A model generated the notes under the pieces. That model was not told the DNA's origin. It saw nothing but the letters and a program-made list of their open reading frames with translations, and searched no databases. A stretch of DNA of 64,000 bases. Origin: Vombatus ursinus. Its lineage: Eukaryota > Chordata > Mammalia > Diprotodontia > Vombatidae. Below, in pieces: positions 20,416-30,916 of the stretch. Position 1 is the first letter of the stretch. The number at the start of each line of letters is the position of its first letter. The stretch spans positions 993,532-1,057,531 of the forward strand of contig NW_020946557.1 in the NCBI RefSeq assembly GCF_900497805.2, in the 5' to 3' direction. The position numbers and the translations under genes are program-made.

Positions 20416-20784
20416 AAGAAGTTGGGAAGAGAGCAGGCATCGGGGAGGACAGTCATAAACTAAAAAGGCAAGGTAAAGAACATGACTGGCCTTCATTTAC
20501 TTGGAAAGAAGAGAAAGATCAGAGATCAAAATCAGCAAAGAAGCCCTTCAAAAGGAAGTAACAGAAGTCAGGGGAGGAAGTAAGAGGGACCACTGAGATG
20601 TCTGCATGTAGGCGGGCTACGAAAAGGTCCCAGACAGAAATTCTCTCTCTGATGGTATCTTGTATAGTGAAAGAAGTAGCTTGTTTTCCTTTAGGTGCAG
20701 CAAGGATGAATACGGTGGTACTTAGGGATGGAACTTATAGATTTCTTTGGTATAGGGAATTCCCAGGTAAGGAAACTCCCACCC
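20416..20784. other. No gene recognised; SINE fragment at the end
   Basis: Purine-rich unique DNA to about 20700. The last 60 bases ('ggtatagggaattcccaggtaaggaaactccc') resemble the outer part of the CORE-SINE variant at 33.4 kb. The 66-codon plus frame here has no support. Confidence 0.35.
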
Positions 20785-20982
20785 AGGTGGAGCAATGAAC
20801 AGAGCACTCACAACCTGGAGTCTGGAAGACAAATCTGACCTCAGACATTTACTAGCTATGTGGCCCTGGACAAGTCACTTAACTTCAGTCTGCCTCAGTC
20901 TCCTCATCTCTAAAATGGGGATAATAATAGCACACACTTCCCAGCATTGTGAGGATCAAATGGAATAATTTTTAGTTTGCTC
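20785..20982 (+). mobile_element. MIR-type SINE, sense
   Basis: 'gaacagagcactcacaacctggagtctgg', 'tagctatgtggccctggacaagtcactt', 'ctctaaaatggggataataatagc' and 'cattgtgaggatcaaatgg'. Confidence 0.8.
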
Positions 20983-20987
20983 CGTTG

Positions 20988-21172
20988 TTTCCTACTGATG
21001 CAGGTTGGCATTTTCACTGCAATTTATAGTCATAAAGAGTTGCTTAGAACACCAAGAGAGACTTACCCAGGGTCACATAGCCAGTATGGGCAAAGTTAAG
21101 ATTTGAACCCGTATCTTGGGTGTGAGGCCAACTTTCTACATACTACACCACGCTACCTCTAGAACAGGGTGG
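20988..21172 (-). mobile_element. CORE-SINE variant, antisense
   Basis: An outer segment ('cgttgtttcctactgatgcagg', 'tagtcataaagagttgcttagaacacc') leads into a reversed CORE ('acccagggtcacatagccag') and head ('catactacaccacgctacctct'). This tail type differs from Mar1, MIR and MIR3 and is shared with 33.4 kb. Confidence 0.65.
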
Positions 21173-21175
21173 TAT

Positions 21176-21446
21176 TTGGGAAAACAGCTACAGCTTGCGT
21201 GTAAAATTGTTTGTATCCGTAGGCTCTAGGCTCATATTAGGTTTTAGACTTGGATCCCCTCTGCTAGGTCACTCAGATTTGGACCTTCTGTGAGACAAGA
21301 ACCAGGAAGAAATATTTCACCTTGGTTACAATTAGGGTGGGATTATGGGGGTGGGGGGAGAAGGGTGAAAACACGATACTTTCATAACCAAGAGACAAAC
21401 TTAACAAGTAAGAGAGGGGTAAGGGTTACCCCAGAAACCACAGAAG

Positions 21447-21449
<3 letters not shown>
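21176..21449. other. Unassigned DNA before a (GT)n tract
   Basis: No repeat or gene landmark. The 81-codon frame at 21290-21535 depends on the GT tract for a third of its length and is rejected. Confidence 0.35.

Positions 21450-21484
<35 letters not shown>
21450..21484. repeat. (GT)n microsatellite
   Basis: About 17 uninterrupted GT units. Confidence 0.97.
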
Positions 21485-21488
<4 letters not shown>

Positions 21489-21808
21489 GGAGGGCGGTGG
21501 GCATCTACAAGAAGGAAATTTTGGGAAGTTGCTAAGAAAATATCATTAGCCAACAGGCTGCTTTCCACCCATTATTCTGCCAGCCAAGTCTCTCTTATAA
21601 TTAGGTACATTTGGATAGAAACCAGCCAATTGATTCCATTTGTCTATCCCTCTGCTCTTGGATTCTACTCCCCATCCCCCTCATTCCTCAATTCTTTTCT
21701 AGCTAGTTTCTTTTGTGTGTAGGAGGCCTAGTTAAAGGGTTTTTGACATAAAATAGGAAATAAATAATAAATCAGAAGGATTTCTTCCTGTTAAAACATG
21801 GTGCAGAC
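21485..21808. other. No gene or classifiable repeat recognised
   Basis: Unique-looking DNA; 'ttgattccatttgtctatcc' near 21630 superficially recalls L1 but cannot be extended. Confidence 0.35.
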
Positions 21809-21811
21809 TAG

Positions 21812-22002
21812 ACTGCCAATCTGGAATAAGCAGCAGATCTAGAGTTAAGGGACCGGGGTGCAGATTTGAGCTCAGCTCCTGGCTGCCTTTGCGACTTTGG
21901 ATTTGTCACTTTCCAGTTCCCTCATCTCTAAAATGAATGGGTTTCAAACAGAAGACTTCCAAAGTCTCTTCCAGGTCAAAGTCTGTGAATCTAAGTTCCT
22001 AG
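21812..22002 (+). mobile_element. MIR3-type CORE-SINE, sense
   Basis: 'gtgcagatttgagctcagc', 'gactttggatttgtcac', 'ttccctcatctctaaaatgaatgg', then an L3-like tail 'cttccaaagtctcttccaggtcaaagtctgtgaatct'. Confidence 0.65.
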
Positions 22003-22557
22003 GAAATTAGCTTTGGTATCCATTCATAGGAGCCTCTTCTCTTCCCCTACCTAAGAGGGACAGTCCATTAAATGCTTTCCTATTTTTCATATCTTTGTTT
22101 CCCAAAGCATCCAGACAGTGAACTGCCTCTTAGGATAAAGGAGCTGTTGCCTAGTAAAATGGTGGAATAGAAGCTCTGGACTCTTTTTTTTTGGCCATTA
22201 CCTTTTCATTCATTTCTGAGTTAGAGAGTCTCTCTGGATACATGTTCCTTGCTCTTTAAAATAGGCACCACCATCCCAGTGGTCTCCTTCACAGTGGTTA
22301 GAAACCTTTGCATTACTAGTAGACCCCTGGCCCGGGGGAGTGACATAAACAATGCTCCCCAGAGTTTGCTATGGCACTGCAGAACGCCAGTGTAAATTCA
22401 TCGGCCCCCTACCTCAATGTCTTCAGGCTCTCTCTGCTCCTTCTCAAGGCAGAACATGCTTTATTATTAGCAGTTGGCTTGGGTTGGAGTTTGCCTTTGA
22501 TGTCTCAGCAGCTCTTGGCCTTGCTCAGATCACAGACTTCCCTTCATTTAAAAGGTC

Positions 22558-22558
<1 letters not shown>
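22003..22558. other. Unique segment, moderately GC-rich
   Basis: 22250-22550 is richer in GC than average ('gacccctggcccgggggagtg', 'ccagtgtaaattcatcggccccc'). No repeat signature. Frames of 98-118 codons start here but half their length is the following TG tract and assembly gap, so I do not call a gene. Confidence 0.35.
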
Positions 22559-22605
<47 letters not shown>

Positions 22606-22615
22606 NNNNNNNNNN

Positions 22616-22662
<47 letters not shown>
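22559..22662. repeat. (TG)n microsatellite containing an assembly gap
   Basis: About 47 bases of TG, ten N bases at 22606-22615, and about 47 more bases of TG. True array length is unknown. Confidence 0.98.
22606..22615. other. Assembly gap, ten Ns
   Basis: The only ambiguous bases in the window. The gap sits in the middle of a TG array, so it most likely marks a collapsed or unresolved repeat rather than missing unique sequence. Confidence 0.98.
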
Positions 22663-22663
<1 letters not shown>

Positions 22664-22888
22664 CTGATACCTGACTTGCCTCCTTCCTCTTTCTCTGAGC
22701 ACTCTTAGATGGTCTCACTGGAGAAATGTCATTCTGACCCTTGGGGTCAAAGCTTTCATGTGCTTCAGGGCTCTGTCAAGGAAAGCTTTTTTACTTCTTT
22801 ACTTCCACATATCTAGCTCATTTAATTGAGAACAATGATACCATGTGCTTATGGATCGTATATTGTGCTCTGTCTCTCCCCACTATCT
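22663..22888. other. Short unassigned segment between microsatellites
   Basis: About 225 bases separate the gapped TG array from the CTTC tract. Neither SINE nor LINE landmarks are visible. Confidence 0.35.
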
Positions 22889-22948
22889 CTCTTCCTTCCT
22901 TCCTTCCTTCCTTCCTTCCTTCCTTCCTTCCTCTCTCTCTCTCTCTCT
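22889..22948. repeat. (CTTC)n then (CT)n microsatellite
   Basis: About eleven CTTC units to 22932, then CT dinucleotides and a T run. The pyrimidine strand is pure over about 65 bases. Confidence 0.95.
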
Positions 22949-23039
22949 TTTTTTTCCTGTGCTTTCATTCAGTGTAGGTGGCACCCTGTAAGAAGATTCC
23001 TCTTCCAAGGGAGATGATCAGCTGTCCAGATTTAGTGGC

Positions 23040-23137
23040 CTGCTCACCATCAGTATGTACCAGAGGTGGGAATTGAATCCAAGTTGTTGTTTTTTGTTTT
23101 TTTTTTTTACTCTAAGGCAAACCCTCGATCTACTATA
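23040..23137 (-). mobile_element. CORE-SINE fragment, antisense, split by a T run
   Basis: 'catcagtatgtaccagaggtgggaattgaatccaag' is a reversed CORE/head. A GTTTT/T-rich run (23084-23109) interrupts it before 'ctctaaggcaaaccctcgatctactat', the rest of the head. Confidence 0.6.
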
Positions 23138-23360
23138 AAGCAGCTAGGGAAAGTAGTACAGTGCCAGGCCTGGAATCAGAAAGACCTCAGATATATACTA
23201 TCTGTGTGTCCCTGGGCAAGTCACTTAACCCGATTTCCTTCAGTTTCCTCATCTGTAAAATGAGCTGGAGAAGGAAATGGCAAATTACTCTAGTATCTCT
23301 GCCAAGAAAATGGCGTCATGAGGAGTCATACATAAGTGAAAAAACGACTGAACCACAAAA
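23138..23360 (+). mobile_element. Mar1 CORE-SINE, sense
   Basis: 'cagtgccaggcctggaatcagaaagacc', 'gtccctgggcaagtcacttaacc', 'gagctggagaaggaaatggcaaattactc' and tail 'catgaggagtcatacataagtg...cgactgaaccacaa'. Confidence 0.88.
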
Positions 23361-23364
23361 TGCT

Positions 23365-23580
23365 CACTCTAATGCAACCAAATTAGCATCAGTGTTTCTT
23401 TTATGGGGAACTCCATCTCTGGTCTCCTACTCTTTGCACTGGCTGTTCCTGATGACTGTAAAGCACTTTGTCCTCACCTCTGCCTCTTAGAATCCCTAGT
23501 TTCCTTCAAGCCTCAGCTTAAATGCTAACTTCTGCCTGAAACTTTTCCTGCTTCCCCAGATGCTAATGTCCAAAATTATC
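23365..23580 (+). mobile_element. L2 LINE, 3' internal fragment
   Basis: 'ctcctactctttgcactggctg', 'ctcacctctgcctcttagaatccctagtttccttcaagcctcagctt' and 'gcctgaaacttttcctgc'. The terminus is missing. Confidence 0.8.
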
Positions 23581-23912
23581 TTTGTAGGGATGGGGTCAAA
23601 ACCACCCACTCCATTTTAGTCTTTATATTTAACTAGGTGAGAGCATGTCTCCATCAATAACTAAATGACCTTAAATTTGTTAGAAGGCCTTCAAATAGAA
23701 GTGATACAAGAATCCACAAATTAGAGTAATTACACAAGAATCATGTTTGGATAGTTTGAGGAAATTTGGCTATGCCTCAGGGACCATCTTTAAATTATCA
23801 AGTGAACTAAGAAAGGATGGGTTTCCAGAAATTGGAGCAAGTGTGCATTTAGTCATAAAACATATATGTGTATGTGTATATACATATATACATATACATA
23901 CATATATACTTA
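23581..23912. repeat. Unique DNA ending in a TA/CA microsatellite
   Basis: No landmark to 23860. Then tatgtgtatatacata-type units, 23866-23911, which adjoin the outer end of the long inverted repeat. Confidence 0.5.
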
Positions 23913-24293
23913 CAAATTATCTGAGGTAACCACTATGATTTTCAGCTCTCAAGACTTCAACATAGTCTGTATGGTGCTCTTGAAACTGTTTCTTTACACT
24001 CACATTTCTCTAGTTTTTCATAAATAAAATATATTTTTCTCCTTCTTTATAACTTGAAACTGTTCCCATATAAGGAAGGCCTCATTCTACCTTGCTGACA
24101 AAGAGATTCAGGTCCTAACATCTATACTGCAGATCATTTTCTCTCCAAAATTGTCCAGATGCCATCTGAATGTTGTGTTTCTTCATACTCAATATTAACA
24201 GTATATATTAAAAACTAAGTTTTTTTTTCTAATCACATGAGGCATCAGCATTTCACCCACAAGAGCAGCAATATCTCATATCATTTGACAATC
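23913..24293 (+). repeat. Left arm of a long imperfect inverted repeat
   Basis: The reverse complement of this arm matches 25039-25420 over its whole length. Shared runs include 'tttatgaaaaactagagaaatgtgagt', 'acagtttcaagagcacca', 'gagaaaatgatctg' and 'taatatatactg.taatattgag', with point changes and small indels throughout. By eye the two arms agree at roughly four bases in five. No family recognised. Confidence 0.75.
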
Positions 24294-25038
24294 AGTATCA
24301 GCATACCCTTGAGGAGGAGCCACCTGGGAGGAAAGGAGAAGTCTTGACTTGGGTATTGGTCAATTCTCTTTACCCTTTATCTCTTTGACCAGAGTAGGAC
24401 ATCAGAAAGTTTGGATTTCCTATCTTCCCATTAGTGTCCTAGTAATATCGCCAGATCAGCTCATGGCAGTGTGTACATTGGGAGCCAGGGATGGGTAGAC
24501 AAACTCACCACGCTTAAGGGGAACTTCTGTAGGACCTCACAAATGAGAGACAAGGGCCTCCAGCAACTAAAATCTGTTTCCCCTTTGTGCCATGTGTTTT
24601 CTAAATTTGGGTCCACTTTGTTCTAGACTTTGTATGAACTGGAGCATCTTTTGAACTAATTGTTCTTATTGTCCCACCTTAGTAAATACATCTTTCTAAG
24701 AGCTACTTAAAACTGGCTGACTAAAGGATTCTCAACTGATAATCTTGGGGAAAACATACCAGTTTGAGCCAATGGTATTAGAGAATCACCCTTGACCCCT
24801 TAGGGATACCCCTAGAAAGCTGAGTGGGATATGCATAACCTCTGGGGAACCAACTTGTGAGTGGGAGTGGCAGTTGAATTAAGGATCCTTAGAGAATATT
24901 TGGACTATATCTTGTATCAATTTCACTGATATTTTTATATGGCTATATAAAGTATACCACTCCTTTAAGATAAACGGAGCAGTTTAATGATGAAAGGGAT
25001 GGGAAAAGTATTTTTGTGTAGATGGAGAGATTTATATT
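24294..25038. other. Spacer between inverted-repeat arms
   Basis: About 745 bases without open frames above 60 codons, and without SINE, LINE or microsatellite signatures. If the arms are transposon ends, this is the internal region of a non-autonomous element; if they are two independent copies, it is ordinary spacer. Confidence 0.45.
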
Positions 25039-25420
25039 GGTTGTCAAATTATATAGGCTATTGCGGCTGTTATGGATGAAAAGGTGATGCTACATATGAT
25101 TAGAAAAAGAATTTTGTCTTAATATATACTGATAATATTGAGCATGAGGAAATATAACTTTCAAATGGGATTTGGACAATTTCAAAGAGAAAATGATCTG
25201 TACTGTAGGTGTGAGATCTGAATCTTTTTGTCGATAAGGTGGAGTGAAGTCTTACTTGTGAGGAACAGTTTCATGTTATAAAGAAGCAGAAAAAGCTATT
25301 TCATTTATGAAAAACTAGAGAAATGTGAGTATAAAGAAACACAGTTTCAAGAGCACCAAATAGACTATGTGAACACTTGAGAGTTGAAAATCATGGTGGT
25401 TGAAAATCAGACAATTTGTA
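25039..25420 (-). repeat. Right arm of the long imperfect inverted repeat
   Basis: Inverted counterpart of 23913-24293. The match fades at both ends; beyond 25420 the left side is microsatellite and the right is not, so the original outer ends cannot be fixed by eye. Confidence 0.75.
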
Positions 25421-25524
25421 CATACATGAATAAGAAGGTAAAACTAAAAAATGAGAAATCATATAAATATCTGAAGACTGAATTATATTTAAGGAAGACT
25501 GTCAACCTAATAGTGCAAATTTGG

Positions 25525-25735
25525 GGAATTGTAGTCTGACACTAAATAGCTGTATGGCTCTGGGTAAGTCACTTAACCTCTGTCTGCCTAACTTTCCTCA
25601 AACGTGAAATGGGGATCATAAAATTATCACCTCCTTCCCAGGGTTTTTGTGAAGACAAAATGATACAATTGTAGAGAGCTTAGCACAATGATTGGCACAT
25701 AGTAGCGTCACAATATTATCAGTTTTCTAGAGTTA
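25525..25735 (+). mobile_element. MIR-type SINE, sense
   Basis: 'agctgtatggctctgggtaagtcactt', 'gtgaaatggggatcataaaattatcacc', 'gagagcttagcacaatgattggcacatagtag'. Confidence 0.78.
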
Positions 25736-25739
25736 AGTG

Positions 25740-26190
25740 CCCTGAGCTTGGTATAACAACAATCCTTTGCTCTCACCCTCTGGATGATCTCAGCCACAGC
25801 AAAATCCCAAAACTGTTTCATATAATTATTGTGTTGCTTTGACCATCACCAGGTGTTCTCTGAGCTCGGACAAGCACCTGCTGAATCCGTGTTCTGGTCA
25901 TGAAACCCTGCTATGACTCAAATTTGTCTCAATGTTGCTGTTACCCCTCATTGTCAGGGCTGCAACTCATGGCACAACCATTGGTATAAGTATTAAGATC
26001 TGCCTACATTAAAGCTGGTTCCCCAACTGGGGGGGTTGCATGGTACATGTTTCTAGTTTGCCTCTTTGCTTGCAAGCCATTTCCCTCACTTTGAAATTAA
26101 ACTTCTGTTTGATTCTCAACTCTCCTGCTGTCACCCACTCTGTTTATCTCTGGCCATCTACAAGTTAGAGGCCAGTTTGGTCCAGTTGAT
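25740..26190. other. Unassigned; LTR-like composition
   Basis: 'ttggtataagtattaag' and, 110 bases later, 'gaaattaaacttctgtttgattctc' resemble the TATA and polyadenylation region of an old retroviral LTR. I see no matching second LTR, internal region or clear duplication. At most this is an old solitary LTR fossil; the call is weak. Confidence 0.25.
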
Positions 26191-27440
26191 ATTAAGCGCT
26201 TGATAAATGCCCCCTTTCCTCCCGTCCCCATTCCTGTGTTAGCCTTGGTAGTTAGAAGCAATCAATTGATAGAAGTCTTCATCTGAATGATTCTTCATTG
26301 GTTGGAAAAAGAATTAACTTCATTAGTCAAGAACTCCAGTGATAGATGTTGCCCTGAAGTATCTCTTAGAGATGGAGAAAATAAAGCTTTTCATAAAGGC
26401 CTGTTGCTCTCTACTGCCACCTCTGGCTTGATAAGGAAGAGCATATACAGCTTTGCAGTTTGGTTTCATAACACGGGGAGTTAGCTCCATTCTGATTGGA
26501 TAGAGTAGCATCTAAGTCAGTGAATGTCTGGCTGGTCTGGTCTGTATCACTCAGAAATAGCCAGTTTGGTGAGTTTTACAGGTTTTTTTTTTGTTCTGTT
26601 TTTTTGTGGGGGTTTTTTTGGCTTAAAGAAATTGTTCTTCACATTAAGAGTTAGCACTTTCTAAACATCCTTTTAAGGGTGATAGATAACTGAAGGAGGA
26701 CTGAAAGTTATATTAGAATAGAAAAGAGAAGAGGATTTTCCCAGATGAAGAGTGGTGAGGATCAATGACTAAACCATGAGCAGAGAAGCAATTTTGTGGG
26801 GTGCAGATGTTCCTGAATGGACCAATAACATCAACGCCTGTGGTCCAGAGTTGTAAATTACCCTAAGCACATGAGTTTTCCTCCATTATGTGGTCCCCTG
26901 ACAGGTTCTTGTAAATATGTGCTCACTCTTCACTATGGTTCCTGAGAGCATTATTGGGAGAGTGTGATCCGGGTTTAATGTGAACATTGTGATATGTTTT
27001 ATTATTAAATGTTTGCTTGAATATATTACACTCTATAATATTATTTCTTTTGCTTTATTGTTAAGTAAATGGTTATGTTTAAGATCTTGAAATATCATTA
27101 TTGTGAATGGTTGGTTGTGTAAATATCAGCCATCGTGTGGATGTGTTTACCTTCTGAGTGGTTTGTTATTTAGATAGGAATCACCTTGGGTGGGGGCTCA
27201 AGAGCTGAAGTAGTAAGTAGGGGAAGTATGTTTTCCCTCGAAAGGTTTACTGAGGAACCTGAGGAACACTGAAAGATTTTCAATGTAACAACATAGTGGG
27301 GATTTATGTCTGAAAACAGGGTGAAATGAGCCAGAAAAAACCTAGAGAAAAGTGGGGTATTATTGACATGCCTAGGTAATAGGTGTGAAGTCACTACTTA
27401 GTATAGGTTTGTACTATCTTCAAATTTTCTTTAGACTTTA
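26191..27440. other. Repeat-poor stretch, no gene recognised
   Basis: Apart from a short L2/MIR-like terminus at 26192-26212 ('attaagcgcttgataaatgc') and homopolymer-rich DNA at 26581-26622, no landmark is seen for 1.2 kb. The frames of 60-75 codons overlap on both strands and carry no recognisable domain. Confidence 0.4.
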
Positions 27441-27454
27441 CCTATAGCACTTAT

Positions 27455-27708
27455 TTTGTTGTTGTTTAGTTGCTTTTCAGTCTTGTCTGACACTTTGTGA
27501 CCCCTTTCGGGGTTTTCTTGGCAAAGATACTGGAGTGATTTGTCATTTCCTTCTCCAGCTCATTTTACAGATGAGGAAACTGAGGTAAAAACAGCATTAA
27601 GTGACTTGCCCTGGGTATACAGCTAATAAGTGTCTGAGGCTGGATTTGAACCCAGGTCTTTCTGACTTCAGACCTAGCATCCTGTACATTGCCCCATCTA
27701 GTTGCCCT
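27455..27708 (-). mobile_element. Mar1 CORE-SINE, complete, antisense, with target-site duplication
   Basis: 'ttgttgttgtttagttgc' tail through 'cattttacagatgaggaaactgagg' to 'gccccatctagttgccc'. Flanks tatagcacttat (27443-27454) and tatagcacatat (27709-27720) are a 12-base duplication with one change. Confidence 0.9.
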
Positions 27709-27779
27709 TATAGCACATATGAAGCATTATTATTCTGGGGTATTTGACAAAGCACCAAGAACCCATTATTTGTGTTACA

Positions 27780-27882
27780 TCTAAATGTGTACATGTTATC
27801 TTCATATCTAGATTGTAGGCTCCTCAAGGGCAGGAATGATTTTACTTTCACATGAGCATAATGTCTGCTTAATATATAGGAA
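27780..27882 (+). mobile_element. L2 3' end fragment
   Basis: 'ctagattgtaggctcctcaagggcagg' then a shortened 'gcataatgtctgcttaatata'. The middle of the terminus is deleted. Confidence 0.65.
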
Positions 27883-27894
27883 GAAGGAAGGAAA

Positions 27895-28425
27895 AGAAAT
27901 TAACATTTTTTAGGTACCTACTGTATACCAGATACTTTTTGTTGTTATTCAGTTGTTTCAATCCTGTCCAACTCCTTGTGACCCCATCTGGGGTTTTCAT
28001 GACAAATATATTGAAATGGTTTAATATTTTCTTCTGTAGCTCATTTTACAGATGAGAACACTGAGGCAAACAGTATTAAGTGACTTGCCCAAGGTCACAC
28101 AGCTGGAAAGTGTCTGGGGCCAGAATTGAACTCAGGAAGATGAATCTTCCTGACTTTAGGCCTGCCATTCTTATCCACTGTGCAACCTAGCACTTTACTA
28201 AACACTCTACAAATGTGGTCTCATTTGATCCTCTCAAGAACCCTGTAAAGTAGGTGCTATTTTTATTCTCATTTTACAGCTGAGGAAACTGAGTCAGGCA
28301 GAGGTTAATTGACTTGTCTAAGGACACACAACTAGGAAGTATCAGAGGCAGGATCTGAACTCAAGACTTTCTGATTCCAGGCTCAGTGTTCCATCCACTG
28401 CCTGTCCTAGATGTTTTGACATTCT
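27895..28425 (-). mobile_element. MIR-type SINE, antisense, split by a Mar1
   Basis: 'ttaggtacctactgtataccagatac' (L2-like tail, reversed) stops at 27937. 'ctttactaaacactctacaaatgtgg' and 'ctcatttgatcctctc', CORE and head resume after 28190 and end near 'ccatccactgcctg'. Confidence 0.82.
27938..28190 (-). mobile_element. Mar1 CORE-SINE, antisense, inside a MIR
   Basis: 'tgttgttattcagttgtttcaatcctgtccaactccttgtgacccc' to 'ctgtgcaacctagc'. Nested in the same orientation as its MIR host. Duplication is diverged (gatacttt/agcacttt). Confidence 0.85.
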
Positions 28426-28431
28426 TGTTAA

Positions 28432-28620
28432 TTGAATTTGTTTCCCTTTTCTGAAAATTATCTGTTCACATGCTTGGCCATTTACCCATTGTGTCTTGAC
28501 TTACCCATTTTATAGATTAGGAAACTGAAGGTCAGTCAAGTGGAATGATTTACCCCTAGATCTGGGCCTTAAACCAGCTCTTCTGATTTTGCCTGTTTCA
28601 TGATGCTTATCCTATCAGTC
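28432..28620 (-). mobile_element. L1 scrap followed by MIR fragment, both antisense
   Basis: 28455-28492 'tatctgttcacatgcttggccatttacccattg' resembles reversed L1 ORF2. From 28500 'cattttatagattaggaaactgaagg' and 'aaaccagctcttctgatttt' are a reversed MIR CORE/head. Confidence 0.45.
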
Positions 28621-28729
28621 ACAGGGTAAATAAAATATACAAGATATGTCTATGAGTTTGGGGAAATACTGGTAAGAAGCAGGGAGGAAATAGCATAGCT
28701 TTTTCTTTCATTTAATGTGCTTTAAAAAA

Positions 28730-29045
28730 AAAGCTTAGAAAGGAAAGAAACATCATCTAAATGAAATTGGCAGATGCAGCTAAGTCAGAAGGTGATGCAA
28801 ACACTGGGGAGAAGAGAGAAATAATACACATGGACCTAAATAAAAAATGTAGCTAGGAAATAACAGAGATTTACTTTGGAAAAAAACCAAGTACTACATC
28901 TGGGGGAAAATAATTTGGAACACACCACCGTGTAAGGGTGGGAGAAACCTGGAAAGCGGCAATGCTGAAAAAGACAGTGAGCACTAAACAGAAAATGGAA
29001 CAGGGAAACTCTGTACTTGAGGCAGCATGCAAAATGGCATCTATT
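28730..29045 (+). mobile_element. Possible L3/CR1 LINE fragment
   Basis: 'gcagatgcagctaagtcag', 'aggaaataacagagatttactttgg' and 'gggtgggagaaacctggaaag' are reminiscent of the region around L3 ORF2, but I could not anchor a protein motif. The remainder to 29185 is unassigned. Confidence 0.35.
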
Positions 29046-29185
29046 TGTTAGGCTAAAGGTGATTGCTTTTTCTTTAAAAGATGGAAAGAATGTGGAGGGG
29101 GAGTAGAATCTGAAGCCTTTTTTGGGTAATGTAGGTCAAGAAGATGCCAATGTATTAGATGGGGAAATCAGCCACAACCATACAT

Positions 29186-29430
29186 AGTGTTGTTCATTCA
29201 ATCGCATCTGACTCTTCGTGACCCTATGTGGGATTTTCTTTTTGCAAAAGTACTGGAGTGGTTTGTCATTTCCTTACCCAGCTCATTTTATAGATGAGGA
29301 AACTGAGGCAAACAGAGTTAAGTGATTTGCACAGGATCACACAGCTAGTAAGTATCTGAGGCCAGATTCAAACTCATGTCTTCCTGACTCCAGGCCTGGA
29401 GCTCTATCCACTATGCTGCCTAGCTGCCTC
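29186..29430 (-). mobile_element. Mar1 CORE-SINE, antisense
   Basis: 'gttgttcattcaatcgcatctgactcttcgtgaccc', 'ttttatagatgaggaaactgaggc', 'ccactatgctgcctagctgcctct'. Full length. Confidence 0.9.
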
Positions 29431-29439
29431 TAAATAAAC

Positions 29440-30700
29440 TCTAATACAAAATAATAAATGAGAGCATCAGAGACATACAAAGTGTTTTGTGAGGTCCAAA
29501 TGGTGATAGTGGGGGAGATTATTGACAGTGAGTATCAAGAAAGGCTTCCAAGAGAAGCATTTGAGTTGGGATTTAAAAGGTGGATTTAAGAGTTCAGCAG
29601 TTGCAAGGGCATTTCAGGGATAAAGAATGGTGTGAGCAAAATACAGAGGCAGAAATTACTGCATATATAGGAGATGCCATGTAATCTAATTTGGATGGAG
29701 TGTAGAGTATGTTGAGGTGATCAGTGTAAAATAAGACTGGAAAATAAGGTTGTGCCAGATTGTACAGGACCTTGAATGACAATTTAAAGACTTTGAACTT
29801 TATTCAGCAGATAATAGGGGAGCTACTGAAGGGTTCTGAATGCATAATGTTATATATACATAATGGTAGACCAAATAGATGCATAAGATCTAGCTTGGGA
29901 AGGAAAAAGATAAACTTAGAAAATCTGTTAGGGGGTTATTAGAATAGTGCAGGTCACCCCCTAGGCTAGGGTGGTGTCAGTGGGGATAGAGAAGATTATG
30001 GGACCACAGAATTAGAGTTTGAAGTGACACTCTTGAAAGAAATAACAAAGTCAAGACTGTGTTTTTAGGGAAAGATAGCGACCTTAGTTTTGAACAGGTT
30101 GAGGTTGAATGTCTAGGTGGAGATGTATTATAGGAGCTTGGGGATATGGTCTATTGCTGAAGAGGAGTGGTAATAGTTGTAGATATTGCTTAACGATCAT
30201 CTTCAGAGGGTGAAGATGAAGCTGTAATAATGAACAAGATTGTTAAGGGAGAGAAGGGAGAGAAAAGAAATGACAAGATAGAATAAAACCATGAAGATTA
30301 CTCATTTCAAGAGAACTGGAAGAGGACAAAAAGCTAGAGAACTAAAGGTTAAAGAGACAGGAGAGCTGGAAACATTTGGTTTCTCTGAAGACAAGGAAGG
30401 AGAAAATTTCTAGAAAGGAAATGACTGACAGTGTTAAATGCTACAGAATGGTCAAGGAAGATGAAGACTGGAAAAAAGGCTATTGAAATTTGGCGATTGA
30501 GAGGTGACACTGGGGAAAGTAGTTTCAGTACTGCAATAGGGATAGAAACCAGATTACAAAGGGTTAAAGAGAATGGAAATGCAGTAGAAGCAATGAATAT
30601 AGTTAATTTCTTGTCAAATTCAAATGATAGTGAAGTACCATTTATAAATGTTGATCCAAATTGGGATGGGTGGTGATGGGAGAACATAAATTCAAGAAAG
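29440..30700 (-). mobile_element. L2 LINE, long antisense copy
   Basis: Plus strand shows the reversed 3' UTR and ORF2 ('aaaggcttccaagagaagc', 'gactttgaactttattcagc', 'gttttgaacaggttgagg'). The minus frame at 30349-30687 includes VFIFLDHSVAFNTVSHF, the degraded counterpart of the L2 reverse-transcriptase motif usually seen as ILLDLSAAFDTVDH. Several internal deletions shorten it compared with the 146-2460 copy. Confidence 0.78.
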
Positions 30701-30916
30701 AGAATTCTCAGCTAGGCATCAGGAACCAACTTGGTCTTTTGATTGTTTCTGCAGAAGTTTGCCAAAGTTGGTATATTCAAACTAGATAAACCCAGAGAAG
30801 GTGTGCTATAAGGAAAATATTCTGTACTGGTATCATATGTAAGTGTAATCTGACATGTGTTTTTAGTTAATTTGGAAGGTATCATTCAGTGCACAATTGT
30901 CTGGACTTTGGCAGTT

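Noticed and set aside
22352-22708. 98- and 118-codon frames with a CVCVCV run
   Set aside because: Half of each is the TG array and unknown bases; the part before it has no recognised domain.
25740-26190. Possible solitary retroviral LTR
   Set aside because: TATA-like and AATAAA-like signals alone are weak evidence; no partner LTR, internal region or clear target duplication. Kept only as a low-confidence note.
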